The notes under the pieces are model-generated. The model had not been told where the DNA came from. It saw nothing but the letters and a program-made list of their open reading frames with translations, and did not search any database. From the NCBI RefSeq assembly GCF_009833495.1, contig NZ_WUWG01000006.1, positions 168,180 through 232,179 of the forward strand: 64,000 nucleotides of DNA, given 5' to 3'. The translations under genes and the position numbers were made by a program. How positions within the stretch are numbered: the first letter of the stretch is position 1; every line of letters begins with the position of its first letter. This document shows positions 50,710 through 58,759 of the stretch, piece by piece. The DNA is from Oceanomicrobium pacificus (GTDB lineage Bacteria; Pseudomonadota; Alphaproteobacteria; Rhodobacterales; Rhodobacteraceae).

Positions 50710-51927
50710 TTGACGCCCTTGGATTCTGATTTCGTGCGGGCGCAATTCCCGGCATTCGCGGACCCGTCGCTCGACGGACAGGCGTTTTTCGAGAATGCGG
50801 GCGGGTCCTATGCCTGCCGTCAGGTGATCGACCGGCTGTCGGACTATTACGTGAAGACCAAGGTACAGCCCTATGCCCCCTATCCTGCGGCGGAGCAGGC
50901 CGGAGCGGAGATGGATGCGTCGCGGACCCGCCTTGCAGCCTTCCTGAACGTCGCGCCGGACATGCTGAGCTTTGGTCCGTCGACAACCCAGAACAGCTAT
51001 GTTCTGGCGCAGGCATTCCGGCAGATGCTGGCGCCCGGCGATGCGATCATCGTGACCAATCAGGATCACGAGGCCAATAGCGGACCGTGGCGGCGGCTGG
51101 CGGACAGCGGCATTGAGGTCCGTGAATGGCAGGTCGATCCCGCGACCGGCGCACTTGACCCGGACGCGCTCGACGCGCTGCTCGACGAGAAGGTGCGGCT
51201 GGTGGCCTTCCCGCATTGCTCCAACATCGTTGGGCAGATCAATCCGGTGGCCGACATCTGCGCCAGGGTCCGTGCAGCGGGTGCCGTGTCCTGCGTCGAT
51301 GGTGTGAGTTTCGCGCCGCACGGGTTGCCGGACGTCGCGGCGACAGGGGCGGATATCTACCTGTTCTCCAGCTACAAGACTTACGGGCCGCATCAGGGTG
51401 TGATGGTCATTCGCCCCAAACTGGCCGACCGGCTTCCCAATCAGGCGCATTATTTCAACGCCGGGTCACGGACAAAGCGGTTCACGCCGGCCGGTCCGGA
51501 TCATGCGCAGGTCGCGGCCATGTCGGGGGTCGTTGACTATTTCGAGGCGCTTGCGGCGCATCACGGTGCGTCAGGCGGGCAGGAAGCGGCAGTGGCACGG
51601 CAGGTCATGCGGGACCATGAAACCGCGCTTCTCGGCCCGCTTCTCGACTATCTGGGCAACCGCAACGATCTGCGCCTCATCGGACCGAGGGACGCAGCAG
51701 TCCGGGTGCCGACCGTATCGGTCGATCTGGGCCGCCACGCGGAATCGGTGGCCGCCGCGCTCGCGGCTGAGGGCATCATGACCGGCGGCGGAGATTTTTA
51801 CGCGGTGCGCTTGCTGGAGGCGCTGGGCATTGATCAGGAGCAGGGCGTCCTGCGGCTCAGCTTCGTCCATTACACCAGCCGTGCGGAGGTCGATCAGCTG
51901 ATCGCGGCGCTCGACAAGCATTTGTGA
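50710..51927 (+). CDS. Class V aminotransferase / cysteine desulfurase-like
   Basis: A 405-residue PLP enzyme of fold type I. Visible: FFENAGGSYACRQVIDRL, STTQNSYVLAQAF, NQDHEANSGPWRRL, CVDGVSFAPHG with the cofactor Asp, and FSSYKTYGPHQGVM with the PLP lysine near residue 225. I choose TTG 50710 because GGAGG (50700-50704) lies 5 nt before it; GTG 50704 would overlap the ribosome-binding site. It looks more like the selenocysteine-lyase/CsdA-like isomerase-type branch than IscS, as no active-site Cys loop is evident. Substrate unknown. Confidence 0.85.
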   Translation: MTPLDSDFVRAQFPAFADPSLDGQAFFENAGGSYACRQVIDRLSDYYVKTKVQPYAPYPAAEQAGAEMDASRTRLAAFLNVAPDMLSFGPSTTQNSYVLAQAFRQMLAPGDAIIVTNQDHEANSGPWRRLADSGIEVREWQVDPATGALDPDALDALLDEKVRLVAFPHCSNIVGQINPVADICARVRAAGAVSCVDGVSFAPHGLPDVAATGADIYLFSSYKTYGPHQGVMVIRPKLADRLPNQAHYFNAGSRTKRFTPAGPDHAQVAAMSGVVDYFEALAAHHGASGGQEAAVARQVMRDHETALLGPLLDYLGNRNDLRLIGPRDAAVRVPTVSVDLGRHAESVAAALAAEGIMTGGGDFYAVRLLEALGIDQEQGVLRLSFVHYTSRAEVDQLIAALDKHL

Positions 51928-51935
51928 TCGCTTAC

Positions 51936-51965
51936 TGATCCGCAACGAATGGGAGGGCGTATTGG
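51936..51965 (+). promoter_or_regulatory. Candidate extracytoplasmic-sigma promoter before phr
   Basis: TGATCC (51936-51941), then 18 bp, then TATTGG (51960-51965), 26 bp before the photolyase start. TGATCC resembles the -35 of RpoE (ChrR-controlled) promoters of Rhodobacter sphaeroides, whose known targets include the photolyase gene. The -10 match is weak; this is a hypothesis. Confidence 0.4.
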
Positions 51966-51991
51966 AGGCAGAACACTGAAACGGAGCGTTC

Positions 51992-53410
51992 ATGTCCACC
52001 ACTTCTCCCACCCTCGTCTGGTTCCGCCGCGACTTCCGGCTTGATGACAATGGCGCGCTGGCCGCTGCCGCGGAGAAGGGCGGGCCGGTCGTGCCGGTCT
52101 TCATCCTCGACCCGGACGTCGATCAGCTGGGTGCGGCACCCGCCTGGCGGCTGGAGCAGGCGATCGAACATTTCGGCGCGGTGCTGGAGGGTATGGGCAG
52201 CCGGCTCATCCTCCGCCGGGGCAAGGCGCTCGATATGTTGCGGGACCTTGTGGCCGAAACGGGGGCCGGTGCCGTCCACTGGAACCGCTATTACCAGCCG
52301 CAGGTGGTGGCGCGTGACCGGGAGGTGAAAGCCGCCCTGAAGGAAGACGGGCTGGAAGCCTGCTCCTTCGACGGGATGGTTTTGCGCGACCCGTGGGAGG
52401 TCCGGACCCAATCCGGCGATCCGTACCGCGTCTACTCGCCCTTCTGGAAGAGCCTGCGCGGGATGGACATCCCGGCGCCGCGCGACCCGCCCGGGGCACT
52501 GCCGGCGCCCGACACCTGGCCGGAGAGCGAGAGGCTTGCGGATTGGGGGCTGGGAGGCGCCATGAACCGTGGTGCCGAGATTGTCGCCGGCCACGCCCGC
52601 ATCGGGGAAGCCGCGGCGAGGGACCGGCTCGACGAATTCCTTGACGGGTCCGTGGCGCGCTATGCAGCCGACCGCAACCGGCTCGACCGGCCGGATGCGA
52701 CCTCTGGCCTGTCGGAGCCGCTGGCCTGGGGCGAGATCTCGCCACGCCGCATCTTTCACACGGTCCAGGGGCGGGACGCGGCGGGCACCAAGGGCGCGGA
52801 GAAATTCCTCTCCGAACTCGGCTGGCGGGATTTTGCCTGGCATATCCATCATAGTTTTCCCGCTCTGGCAGAGGAGAACTGGTCGGACGGTTGGGACAAT
52901 TTTCCCTGGCGGGAGGAGAATGACGATGCCGAGGCCTGGCAGCGCGGTCTGACCGGAGAGGAAATGGTCGACGCGGCCATGCGAGAGCTTTACGTGACCG
53001 GCCGGATGCACAATCGCGCGCGGATGCTTGTCGCCTCCTATCTGACCAAACATTACCTTGTGCACTGGCGGGTGGGCCTGCGCTGGTTCGAGCACTGCCT
53101 CATCGACTGGGACCCGGCCTCGAACGGGATGGGCTGGCAATGGGTGGCGGGCAGCGGGCCGGATGCCGCTCCTTATTTCCGCGTCTTCAATCCTGCACTC
53201 CAGGCTGAGAAATTCGATCCCAAGGGCAGCTATCGCCGCCTTTATCTCGATCCGGAGGCTGACGGGGCAAACGCCTTCCTGCGCGCTGTGCCGCGAAGCT
53301 GGGGCTTGGGCGAGGGCGCGCGGCCGGACACGCCGCGCATCAGCCTGAAGGACGGGCGGGACCGGGCGCTCGGCGCCTATGAGGCCATGAAATCGGGCCG
53401 CGGCGACTGA
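51992..53410 (+). CDS. phr: Deoxyribodipyrimidine photolyase
   Basis: A 472-residue blue-light flavoprotein repairing UV pyrimidine dimers. N-terminal antenna domain TLVWFRRDFRLDDNGAL; C-terminal FAD domain with LSELGWRDFAWHI, NRARMLVASYLTKHYLVHWR and the WDPASNGMGWQWVAGSG segment of class I photolyases, with Trp residues for electron transfer. GGAG lies 7-9 nt upstream of the ATG. The order phr, cfa, trgA, trgB, cysK matches a stress block known in Rhodobacter. A possible RpoE-type promoter lies just upstream. Confidence 0.95.
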   Translation: MSTTSPTLVWFRRDFRLDDNGALAAAAEKGGPVVPVFILDPDVDQLGAAPAWRLEQAIEHFGAVLEGMGSRLILRRGKALDMLRDLVAETGAGAVHWNRYYQPQVVARDREVKAALKEDGLEACSFDGMVLRDPWEVRTQSGDPYRVYSPFWKSLRGMDIPAPRDPPGALPAPDTWPESERLADWGLGGAMNRGAEIVAGHARIGEAAARDRLDEFLDGSVARYAADRNRLDRPDATSGLSEPLAWGEISPRRIFHTVQGRDAAGTKGAEKFLSELGWRDFAWHIHHSFPALAEENWSDGWDNFPWREENDDAEAWQRGLTGEEMVDAAMRELYVTGRMHNRARMLVASYLTKHYLVHWRVGLRWFEHCLIDWDPASNGMGWQWVAGSGPDAAPYFRVFNPALQAEKFDPKGSYRRLYLDPEADGANAFLRAVPRSWGLGEGARPDTPRISLKDGRDRALGAYEAMKSGRGD

Positions 53411-53525
53411 CGCGGCGCCACCGGATGCCCTGCCGAAACCGGGTGCAGTTCCACAACATTAACAGCCACTTGGCGAATTTGACCAAGTTCGGTTAGACTT
53501 TTCTTCAACGAGGGGGATGTCGGCG

Positions 53526-54737
53526 ATGAACGACCGTCACGAATCGAAAACACAACAGGGAACGCCGCGCTGGTTCGGAGCCGTTCACGCGATCATCAAA
53601 CGGATGTCGATCGGCACGCTTGACCTCTATCTTCCAGACGGCCGCTGCTATTCCGTCGGTCAGGCGGGCACCGGACCACACGGGGAAATCCGCATCCTCA
53701 ATCCGGGCTTCTTCGGTCGCGTGATGCGCGACGGGGAGCTCGGTTTCGCCGAGGCCTATATGGATGGCTGGTGGGACACGCCGGACCTGATGGCACTGAT
53801 GGATGTGCTGCTTCTCAACAATGCCGAGGTGGGGCGCCGCCTGCCCGGCGCCGGCTTTCTGCGCGCGATCGAGCGCGCGCGGCACTGGCTGCGGTCGAAC
53901 ACCAAGACCCAGGCGCGCAAGAACATTTCCTATCACTATGATCTTGGGAACGAGTTTTACGGGCTGTGGCTCGACGAGAGCATGACCTATTCCTCGGCGC
54001 TCTACCGGACGGACGAGGAACCGCTCGTCAAAGCGCAGGAACAGAAATATGCCGCCATTTGCGACAGTATCGGCGTGAAACAGGGCGACAGCCTGCTGGA
54101 GATCGGCTGCGGCTGGGGCGGCTTCGCCGAATATGCCGCACGCCACCGCGGCGCCAAGGTCACCGGCCTGACCATCTCTCGCGAGCAGCATGACTATGCC
54201 AAGGAACGGATGTTCAAGGCAGGCCTCAATGAACGGGTGGATATCGTGATGCGCGACTATCGCGACGAGCGCGGCGCCTATGACGGGATCGCCTCGATCG
54301 AGATGTTCGAAGCGGTCGGGGAGAAATACTGGCCGGTCTATTTCGACACGGTCAAAAGCCGGATGGCACCGGGCGGACGGGCCTGTCTGCAGATCATCAC
54401 CATTGCCGACCGCTGGTTCGACAGCTACCGCAAGGGCGTCGATTTCATTCAGAAATATGTCTTTCCGGGCGGCATGCTGCCCAGTCCGACGGCGCTGCGC
54501 GCCGAGATAGCGAAATCGGGAATGACTCTGCTCGACAGCCACGAGTTCGGCCACAGCTATTCCCTGACCCTGCGCGAGTGGTTCGACGGGTTCAATGCCC
54601 AGTGGGACACGATCGCCAGCATGGGATTTGACGACCGGTTCCGGCGTTTGTGGAACTTTTATCTTGCCTCATGTGCGGCCGCCTTCAATGCTGGCACAAC
54701 CGACGTGACGCAGGTGACGCTCACCAACACCGCCTGA
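53526..54737 (+). CDS. cfa: Cyclopropane-fatty-acyl-phospholipid synthase
   Basis: A 403-residue SAM-dependent methyltransferase that adds a methylene to unsaturated acyl chains of membrane phospholipids. Motifs: NISYHYDLGNEFYGLWLD, MTYSSALYRT, SAM site LLEIGCGWGGFAEYAARH, TGLTISREQHDYA, IASIEMFEAVGEKYW and FIQKYVFPGG. ATG 53526 is preferred to ATG 53517 because AGGGGG ends 9 nt before it, while it abuts 53517. Cfa is a singlet-oxygen (RpoE) target in R. sphaeroides. Ends 9 bp before trgA. Confidence 0.94.
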   Translation: MNDRHESKTQQGTPRWFGAVHAIIKRMSIGTLDLYLPDGRCYSVGQAGTGPHGEIRILNPGFFGRVMRDGELGFAEAYMDGWWDTPDLMALMDVLLLNNAEVGRRLPGAGFLRAIERARHWLRSNTKTQARKNISYHYDLGNEFYGLWLDESMTYSSALYRTDEEPLVKAQEQKYAAICDSIGVKQGDSLLEIGCGWGGFAEYAARHRGAKVTGLTISREQHDYAKERMFKAGLNERVDIVMRDYRDERGAYDGIASIEMFEAVGEKYWPVYFDTVKSRMAPGGRACLQIITIADRWFDSYRKGVDFIQKYVFPGGMLPSPTALRAEIAKSGMTLLDSHEFGHSYSLTLREWFDGFNAQWDTIASMGFDDRFRRLWNFYLASCAAAFNAGTTDVTQVTLTNTA

Positions 54738-54746
54738 GGAAGCCCG

Positions 54747-55205
54747 ATGCAGAAAGCCAACATGCCCACCGCCGCCCGCCTCGTCGCGGCGTTTCTATTG
54801 GCCGCATCGACAATGCTGGTGGCGTTCATGTGGGTGGAAAGCTACGGCGAATGGCGACCCAAGACACCGCGCCTCTTCTATCTCTGCGGGATCATCGGCG
54901 CGCTGATCGGCTGGTCGAGTCTCGGGACGCGGGCCGGCATGGGCCTTGGCGCGGGCATGAGCCACGGGCTGCGGTCCGCCGGCCATGTTGCGGCCTGGGT
55001 GGTGCTGACGCTGGCACTCGCCGCGGTCGGGCAGGCGATGCAGTTTCACGCCTATTATTCGCCGGTAGAGGCACTGCAGGCACTGTTCGAGAAATGCCTC
55101 GAATTCCTCGGCATGATGCTGAAGGCCGATACAGTGATCTTTGCTGCCTGCCTTGGTGTGCTGAGCGGCCTTCTGACCGAGATCGCGAACCGCCACTGGC
55201 GGTAG
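54747..55205 (+). CDS. trgA: TrgA family tellurite-resistance membrane protein
   Basis: A 152-residue protein with about four membrane segments (LVAAFLLAASTMLVAFMW, LCGIIGALIGW, VAAWVVLTLALAAVG, and ADTVIFAACLGVLSGLL). It starts MQKANMPTAARLV, like TrgA of Rhodobacter, whose locus trgAB-cysK was identified through tellurite resistance. GAGGA lies 6 nt before ATG 54747. Exact function unknown; probably an inner-membrane component acting with TrgB and cysteine supply. Confidence 0.85.
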   Translation: MQKANMPTAARLVAAFLLAASTMLVAFMWVESYGEWRPKTPRLFYLCGIIGALIGWSSLGTRAGMGLGAGMSHGLRSAGHVAAWVVLTLALAAVGQAMQFHAYYSPVEALQALFEKCLEFLGMMLKADTVIFAACLGVLSGLLTEIANRHWR

Positions 55206-55274
55206 GTTTTTCCGAAGAACGGTGAAGCGGGCCGCTCTGTCCGGGCGGACCGGTTGCACGAAAGGGTGCCAGCG

Positions 55275-56408
55275 ATGGACCAGCTCTTCTTCTACGGCAC
55301 GCTGCAGGACCCGGAGCTTCTGTCGATTGTGCTGGGCACGCCGGAAGCCGGGCTCGATATGCGGCCCGCGAGCCTGCCCGACCACCGCGTCACGACAGTC
55401 CGCAATGCCCCCTATCCGGCGCTGGTACCGCAGGCCGGTGCTGCAGCGCCCGGGCAGCTGGTGCGCGGTGTGACGGCCGAAATGCGCGCCCGGCTGGACT
55501 TTTTCGAAGGAGAGTTTGCCTATGCGCTCGTCCCGCGGGATGTCCAGTGTGACGGACGGACGGAGCCCGCGCTCGTCTACCTGTCGGACGGGGCGGGGGC
55601 CGAGGATGCGGACTGGCGGATCGGTGACTGGGCACCGGACCATCGCGCATGGTTTCTGGAGGTCGCGCGCGAGACGATGGGCTATTTCGGGCAGCGCAGC
55701 ACGTCGGATCTGGCTGCACTGCGCCACGGGATTGCCTTCCGCGCCCTCGCGCGGCGCAACGCGGCGTCGGAGGCACCTTCGGCCCCGTCCACGCTAGACC
55801 GGCGGAACGTCACGTTGACCCGCCTTGAGCGCCCCTATGCGAACTATTTCGCGGTGGAGGAGATCGCGCTTCGCCATGACCGGTTCGACGGCGGCACGGC
55901 ACAGGTCGATCGTGCCGTCATGGCCGCGGGTGACGCGGTCACGCTCTTGCCATGGGATCCGAAGACCGACCGGCTGCTTTTTATCGAGCAGTTCCGCCCC
56001 GGCCCCTTCGCGCGCGGCGATCTTGCGCCGTGGATTGTGGAAGTGGTTGCCGGCCGGATCGACGCCAATGAGACACCGGAGGACACCGCCCGCCGCGAGG
56101 CGCGGGAGGAAGCGGGGATTGGGATCGGGCGCATTGCCCATATTGCGAGTTATTATTCTTCCACCGGCACCTCGACCGAGTATCTGCATTCTTATGTCGG
56201 GGAGGCCGATCTGAAGGGCGCTGGCGGACTTTTCGGCGCTGACGGGGAGGGAGAGGATATCCGTGCCTTCACCCTGTCGCGCGCCGAAGCCATGGAGATG
56301 GCGGCCGCCGGGCAGATCCGCAATGTGCAGACGCTCCTGTCGCTCTACTGGCTGGAGGGGCGCGCTGCGGGCTTGCGCACGGACTGGGGCGCGGACACTG
56401 CGCCTTGA
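55275..56408 (+). CDS. trgB: TrgB-like gamma-glutamylcyclotransferase/Nudix fusion
   Basis: A 377-residue two-domain protein. The N-terminal part (about 1-165) is AIG2/gamma-glutamylcyclotransferase-like: QLFFYGTLQDPELL with the YGTL motif, and FEGEFAYAL. The C-terminal part (about 180-370) is a Nudix hydrolase with a complete box GX5EX7REUXEEXGU (ending REAREEAGI) and an ADP-ribose-pyrophosphatase-like surround. ATG 55275 starts MDQLFF; a TTG upstream is possible. Same strand and spacing as trgA-trgB-cysK in Rhodobacter. Likely recycles a nucleotide or glutathione derivative under stress; not proven. Confidence 0.86.
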   Translation: MDQLFFYGTLQDPELLSIVLGTPEAGLDMRPASLPDHRVTTVRNAPYPALVPQAGAAAPGQLVRGVTAEMRARLDFFEGEFAYALVPRDVQCDGRTEPALVYLSDGAGAEDADWRIGDWAPDHRAWFLEVARETMGYFGQRSTSDLAALRHGIAFRALARRNAASEAPSAPSTLDRRNVTLTRLERPYANYFAVEEIALRHDRFDGGTAQVDRAVMAAGDAVTLLPWDPKTDRLLFIEQFRPGPFARGDLAPWIVEVVAGRIDANETPEDTARREAREEAGIGIGRIAHIASYYSSTGTSTEYLHSYVGEADLKGAGGLFGADGEGEDIRAFTLSRAEAMEMAAAGQIRNVQTLLSLYWLEGRAAGLRTDWGADTAP

Positions 56409-56465
56409 TGATCGGTCCGCCTTTCCATATCTATCGCCCTCGACCGAAGTGATGAGGAGCCCCAG

Positions 56466-57512
56466 ATGGCCGTCTACCGGAACCTGCCCGAAGCCGTCGG
56501 AAACACGCCACTGATCCGCCTGAACGCGGCGTCGGAGGCCACGGGGTGTGACATCCTCGGCAAAGCGGAATTCATGAACCCCGGCCAGTCGGTCAAGGAT
56601 CGCGCGGCCCTGTCGATCATTCGCGACGCGGAGGCGCGCGGCACGCTGCGCCCCGGTGGGACGATCGTCGAAGGCACCGCGGGCAATACCGGGATCGGGC
56701 TGGCGCTGGTGGGCGCCGCGCTGGGCTACCGGACGGTCATTGTGATCCCCGAGACGCAGACCCAGGAAAAGAAGGACATGATCCGGCTCGCGGGCGCGGA
56801 ACTTGTCGAGGTGCCGGCTGTGCCCTACCGCAACCCGAACAATTACGTCCGCTATTCCGGCCGTCTGGCCGAGGCGCTTGCCAAGACCGAACCGAACGGG
56901 GCCATCTGGGCCAACCAGTTCGACAATGTCGCCAACCGGCAGGCCCATGTGGACACGACTGCGCCGGAAATCTGGGACCAGACCGATGGCAAGGTGGACG
57001 GGTTCATCTGTGCGGTCGGTTCCGGCGGCACGCTGGCCGGTGTGGCCGAAGGCCTGCGGGCCCGCAACCCCGGTGTGAAGATTGGCATTGCCGACCCGGA
57101 CGGCTCGGCGCTCTATCACTATTACGCCCATGGGTCCTTGAAGGCCGAGGGGGGATCGATCACCGAAGGGATCGGGCAGGGGCGTGTGACGGCCAACCTT
57201 GAAGGGCTGACGGTCGACCATGCCTATAACATCCATGATGACGAGGCCGTGCAGGTGGTCTTCGACCTTCTGGAGCATGAGGGGCTCTGCATGGGCTCCT
57301 CTTCCGGAGTGAACGTGGCCGGTGCGATGCGCATGGCGCGCGATCTCGGCCCGGGCCATACGATCGTGACGGTGCTCTGCGACTATGGCACGCGCTACCA
57401 GTCAAAATTGTTCAATCCCGAACTGTTGCGCTCCAAGGACCTGCCGGTGCCGGCGTGGTTGGAGCCGAAAGCCGCGAGCGACGTGCCGCAGGTCTTCGAG
57501 ACGGAGGCGTGA
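56466..57512 (+). CDS. cysK: Cysteine synthase A
   Basis: A 348-residue O-acetylserine sulfhydrylase making cysteine from O-acetylserine and sulphide. PLP lysine Lys44 in NPGQSVKDRAA, EGTAGNTGIGLAL (substrate loop), VGSGGTLAGVAEG (phosphate cradle) and MGSSSGVNVAGA are all visible. Length is slightly above the 310-330 of typical CysK through a C-terminal tail. GAGGAGCCCCAG precedes the ATG. It follows trgB by 57 bp, as in the R. sphaeroides tellurite locus. Confidence 0.95.
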   Translation: MAVYRNLPEAVGNTPLIRLNAASEATGCDILGKAEFMNPGQSVKDRAALSIIRDAEARGTLRPGGTIVEGTAGNTGIGLALVGAALGYRTVIVIPETQTQEKKDMIRLAGAELVEVPAVPYRNPNNYVRYSGRLAEALAKTEPNGAIWANQFDNVANRQAHVDTTAPEIWDQTDGKVDGFICAVGSGGTLAGVAEGLRARNPGVKIGIADPDGSALYHYYAHGSLKAEGGSITEGIGQGRVTANLEGLTVDHAYNIHDDEAVQVVFDLLEHEGLCMGSSSGVNVAGAMRMARDLGPGHTIVTVLCDYGTRYQSKLFNPELLRSKDLPVPAWLEPKAASDVPQVFETEA

Positions 57513-57517
57513 GCGCC

Positions 57518-58231
57518 ATGACCCGGCTCTATCTCGACGATGCCTACCGCCGCACCGCTCCGGGCGTGGTGACGGGCCTGACGGAGCAGGGCGGGGTCCG
57601 GCTTGACGCGAGCCTCTTCTACCCCACGAGCGGCGGCCAGCCCGGTGATGCCGGGCGGATCGTTGTGGACGGGCGGCCGATCGACATCGCGACCACTGTG
57701 CTCGATACGGGCGAGGTTGTGCTGGTTCCGGCTGCGGGCCAGGACCTGCCGGGGGTGGGCGCGGAGGTGACGCAGGAAATCGACTGGGACCGTCGGTTGC
57801 GCCACATGCGCATCCATACCGCATTGCACCTTCTGTCGGTGGTCATCCCGCTGCCCGTCACGGGCGGACAGATCACCGCCGAGAAGGGCCGGCTCGATTT
57901 CAACATGCCCGAAGCGCCGGAAGACAAGGCCGCTCTGGAAGAAGCGCTGAACGCGCTGATCGCGGCCGACCATCCCGTGTCCAGCCGCTGGATTTCCGAG
58001 GCCGAACTGGATGCAAACCCCGGGCTGGTAAAGACAATGTCGGTCCAGCCGCCGCGCGGCGCTGGCCGGATCCGGCTCGTCCGGATCGGGAAGGATGGTG
58101 CGCCCGTCGACCTGCAGCCCTGTGGCGGCACCCATGTCCGGAGCACCGCCGAGATCGGTCCCGTGCGGCTCGGCAAGATCGAAAAGAAGGGCCGGATGAA
58201 CCGGCGCGTGGCGCTCCATCTGGAGAGTTGA
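57518..58231 (+). CDS. Alanyl-tRNA editing protein (AlaX type)
   Basis: A 237-residue trans-editing hydrolase that removes Ser (or Gly) from mischarged tRNA-Ala. It has the zinc motifs of the AlaRS editing domain: HTALHLL (HxxxH) near residue 97 and CGGTHV near 204, plus the start FYPTSGGQPGDAG. GGAGG lies about 10 nt before ATG 57518, and the cysK stop is 5 bp upstream. It is the last gene before tRNA-Ser. Confidence 0.92.
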   Translation: MTRLYLDDAYRRTAPGVVTGLTEQGGVRLDASLFYPTSGGQPGDAGRIVVDGRPIDIATTVLDTGEVVLVPAAGQDLPGVGAEVTQEIDWDRRLRHMRIHTALHLLSVVIPLPVTGGQITAEKGRLDFNMPEAPEDKAALEEALNALIAADHPVSSRWISEAELDANPGLVKTMSVQPPRGAGRIRLVRIGKDGAPVDLQPCGGTHVRSTAEIGPVRLGKIEKKGRMNRRVALHLES

Positions 58232-58302
58232 AGGGCCCGCACCGAAAAGCCCATTTCGCCCCTTGTCATCCCCCGCCGCCCCGGTATAAACACCCCGCAC
58301 GC

Positions 58303-58392
58303 GGAGAGGTGGCCGAGTGGTCGAAGGCGCACGCCTGGAAAGTGTGTAGGCGGGGAACCGTCTCGAGGGTTCGAATCCCTCTCTCTCCGCCA
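58303..58392 (+). tRNA. tRNA-Ser (GGA)
   Basis: A 90-nt class II tRNA with encoded CCA. Acceptor GGAGAGG, D-arm GTGGCCGAGTGGTCGAAGGC, anticodon stem CACGC/GTGTG around CTGGAAA (anticodon GGA), a long variable arm (GGCGGGGAACCGTCTC), and T-arm AGGGTTCGAATCCCT. No duplicated 3' end is seen in the window, although recombinase and phage-like genes start 370 bp later. Confidence 0.95.
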
Positions 58393-58679
58393 CTATCTTC
58401 CGTCTCAATTCCCTATGTCCAACTCGCGCCGATTTCTGGCGCAATTCCCGTGGCTTGCCTGAGCGCCATGCGACCAGAGACGCACCTCGCTGGCCGGAAT
58501 CCCCGCCACTTAGCCCCCTGTCTCAGTTGGCCCAATAGGGCGGTCCGGTTTTGGTGATTTTCCCTGTTCGGTGCCGATTTACAGGGAATATGTGGGATTC
58601 TTGGTAGTTGCGGGCAATGGGATGCCGATTTAGCGCAGCGAGATCAGTGATTTATTGTCGGTTTCCCTAAACACCGGAA
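58393..58679. other. Non-coding gap between tRNA-Ser and repeat array
   Basis: No gene seen. It contains an isolated TTCCCTG (58560-58566), CAGGGAA (58582-58588) and TTCCCT (58663-58668) that share the word of the following array. It is the boundary between chromosome and mobile debris. Confidence 0.5.
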
Positions 58680-58749
58680 CAGGGAATTTTCTGACGGTAT
58701 CAGGGAAACGTTTCAGGATATCAGGGAAGCGGTTCTGCGGAGCAGGGAG
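58680..58749 (+). repeat. Four CAGGGA(A/G) iterons in exact 21-bp phase
   Basis: CAGGGAA starts at 58680, 58701 and 58722, and CAGGGAG at 58743: exact 21-bp spacing, i.e. two helical turns, so all copies face the same side of DNA. The intervening bases are only partly alike. The array ends 11 bp before the recombinase stop codon (minus strand). Additional copies in inverted orientation lie upstream. Likely binding sites for a protein, possibly the recombinase. Confidence 0.65.
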
Positions 58750-58759
58750 CGATCGGCGA

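Noticed and set aside
58303..58392. tRNA-Ser as attachment site for the recombinase/terminase region
   Set aside because: No second copy of the tRNA-Ser 3' end is visible, and large serine recombinases do not usually target tRNA ends.
58680..58749. CRISPR array
   Set aside because: Repeats are 7 bp with 14-bp partly similar spacers, too short for CRISPR; no cas genes.
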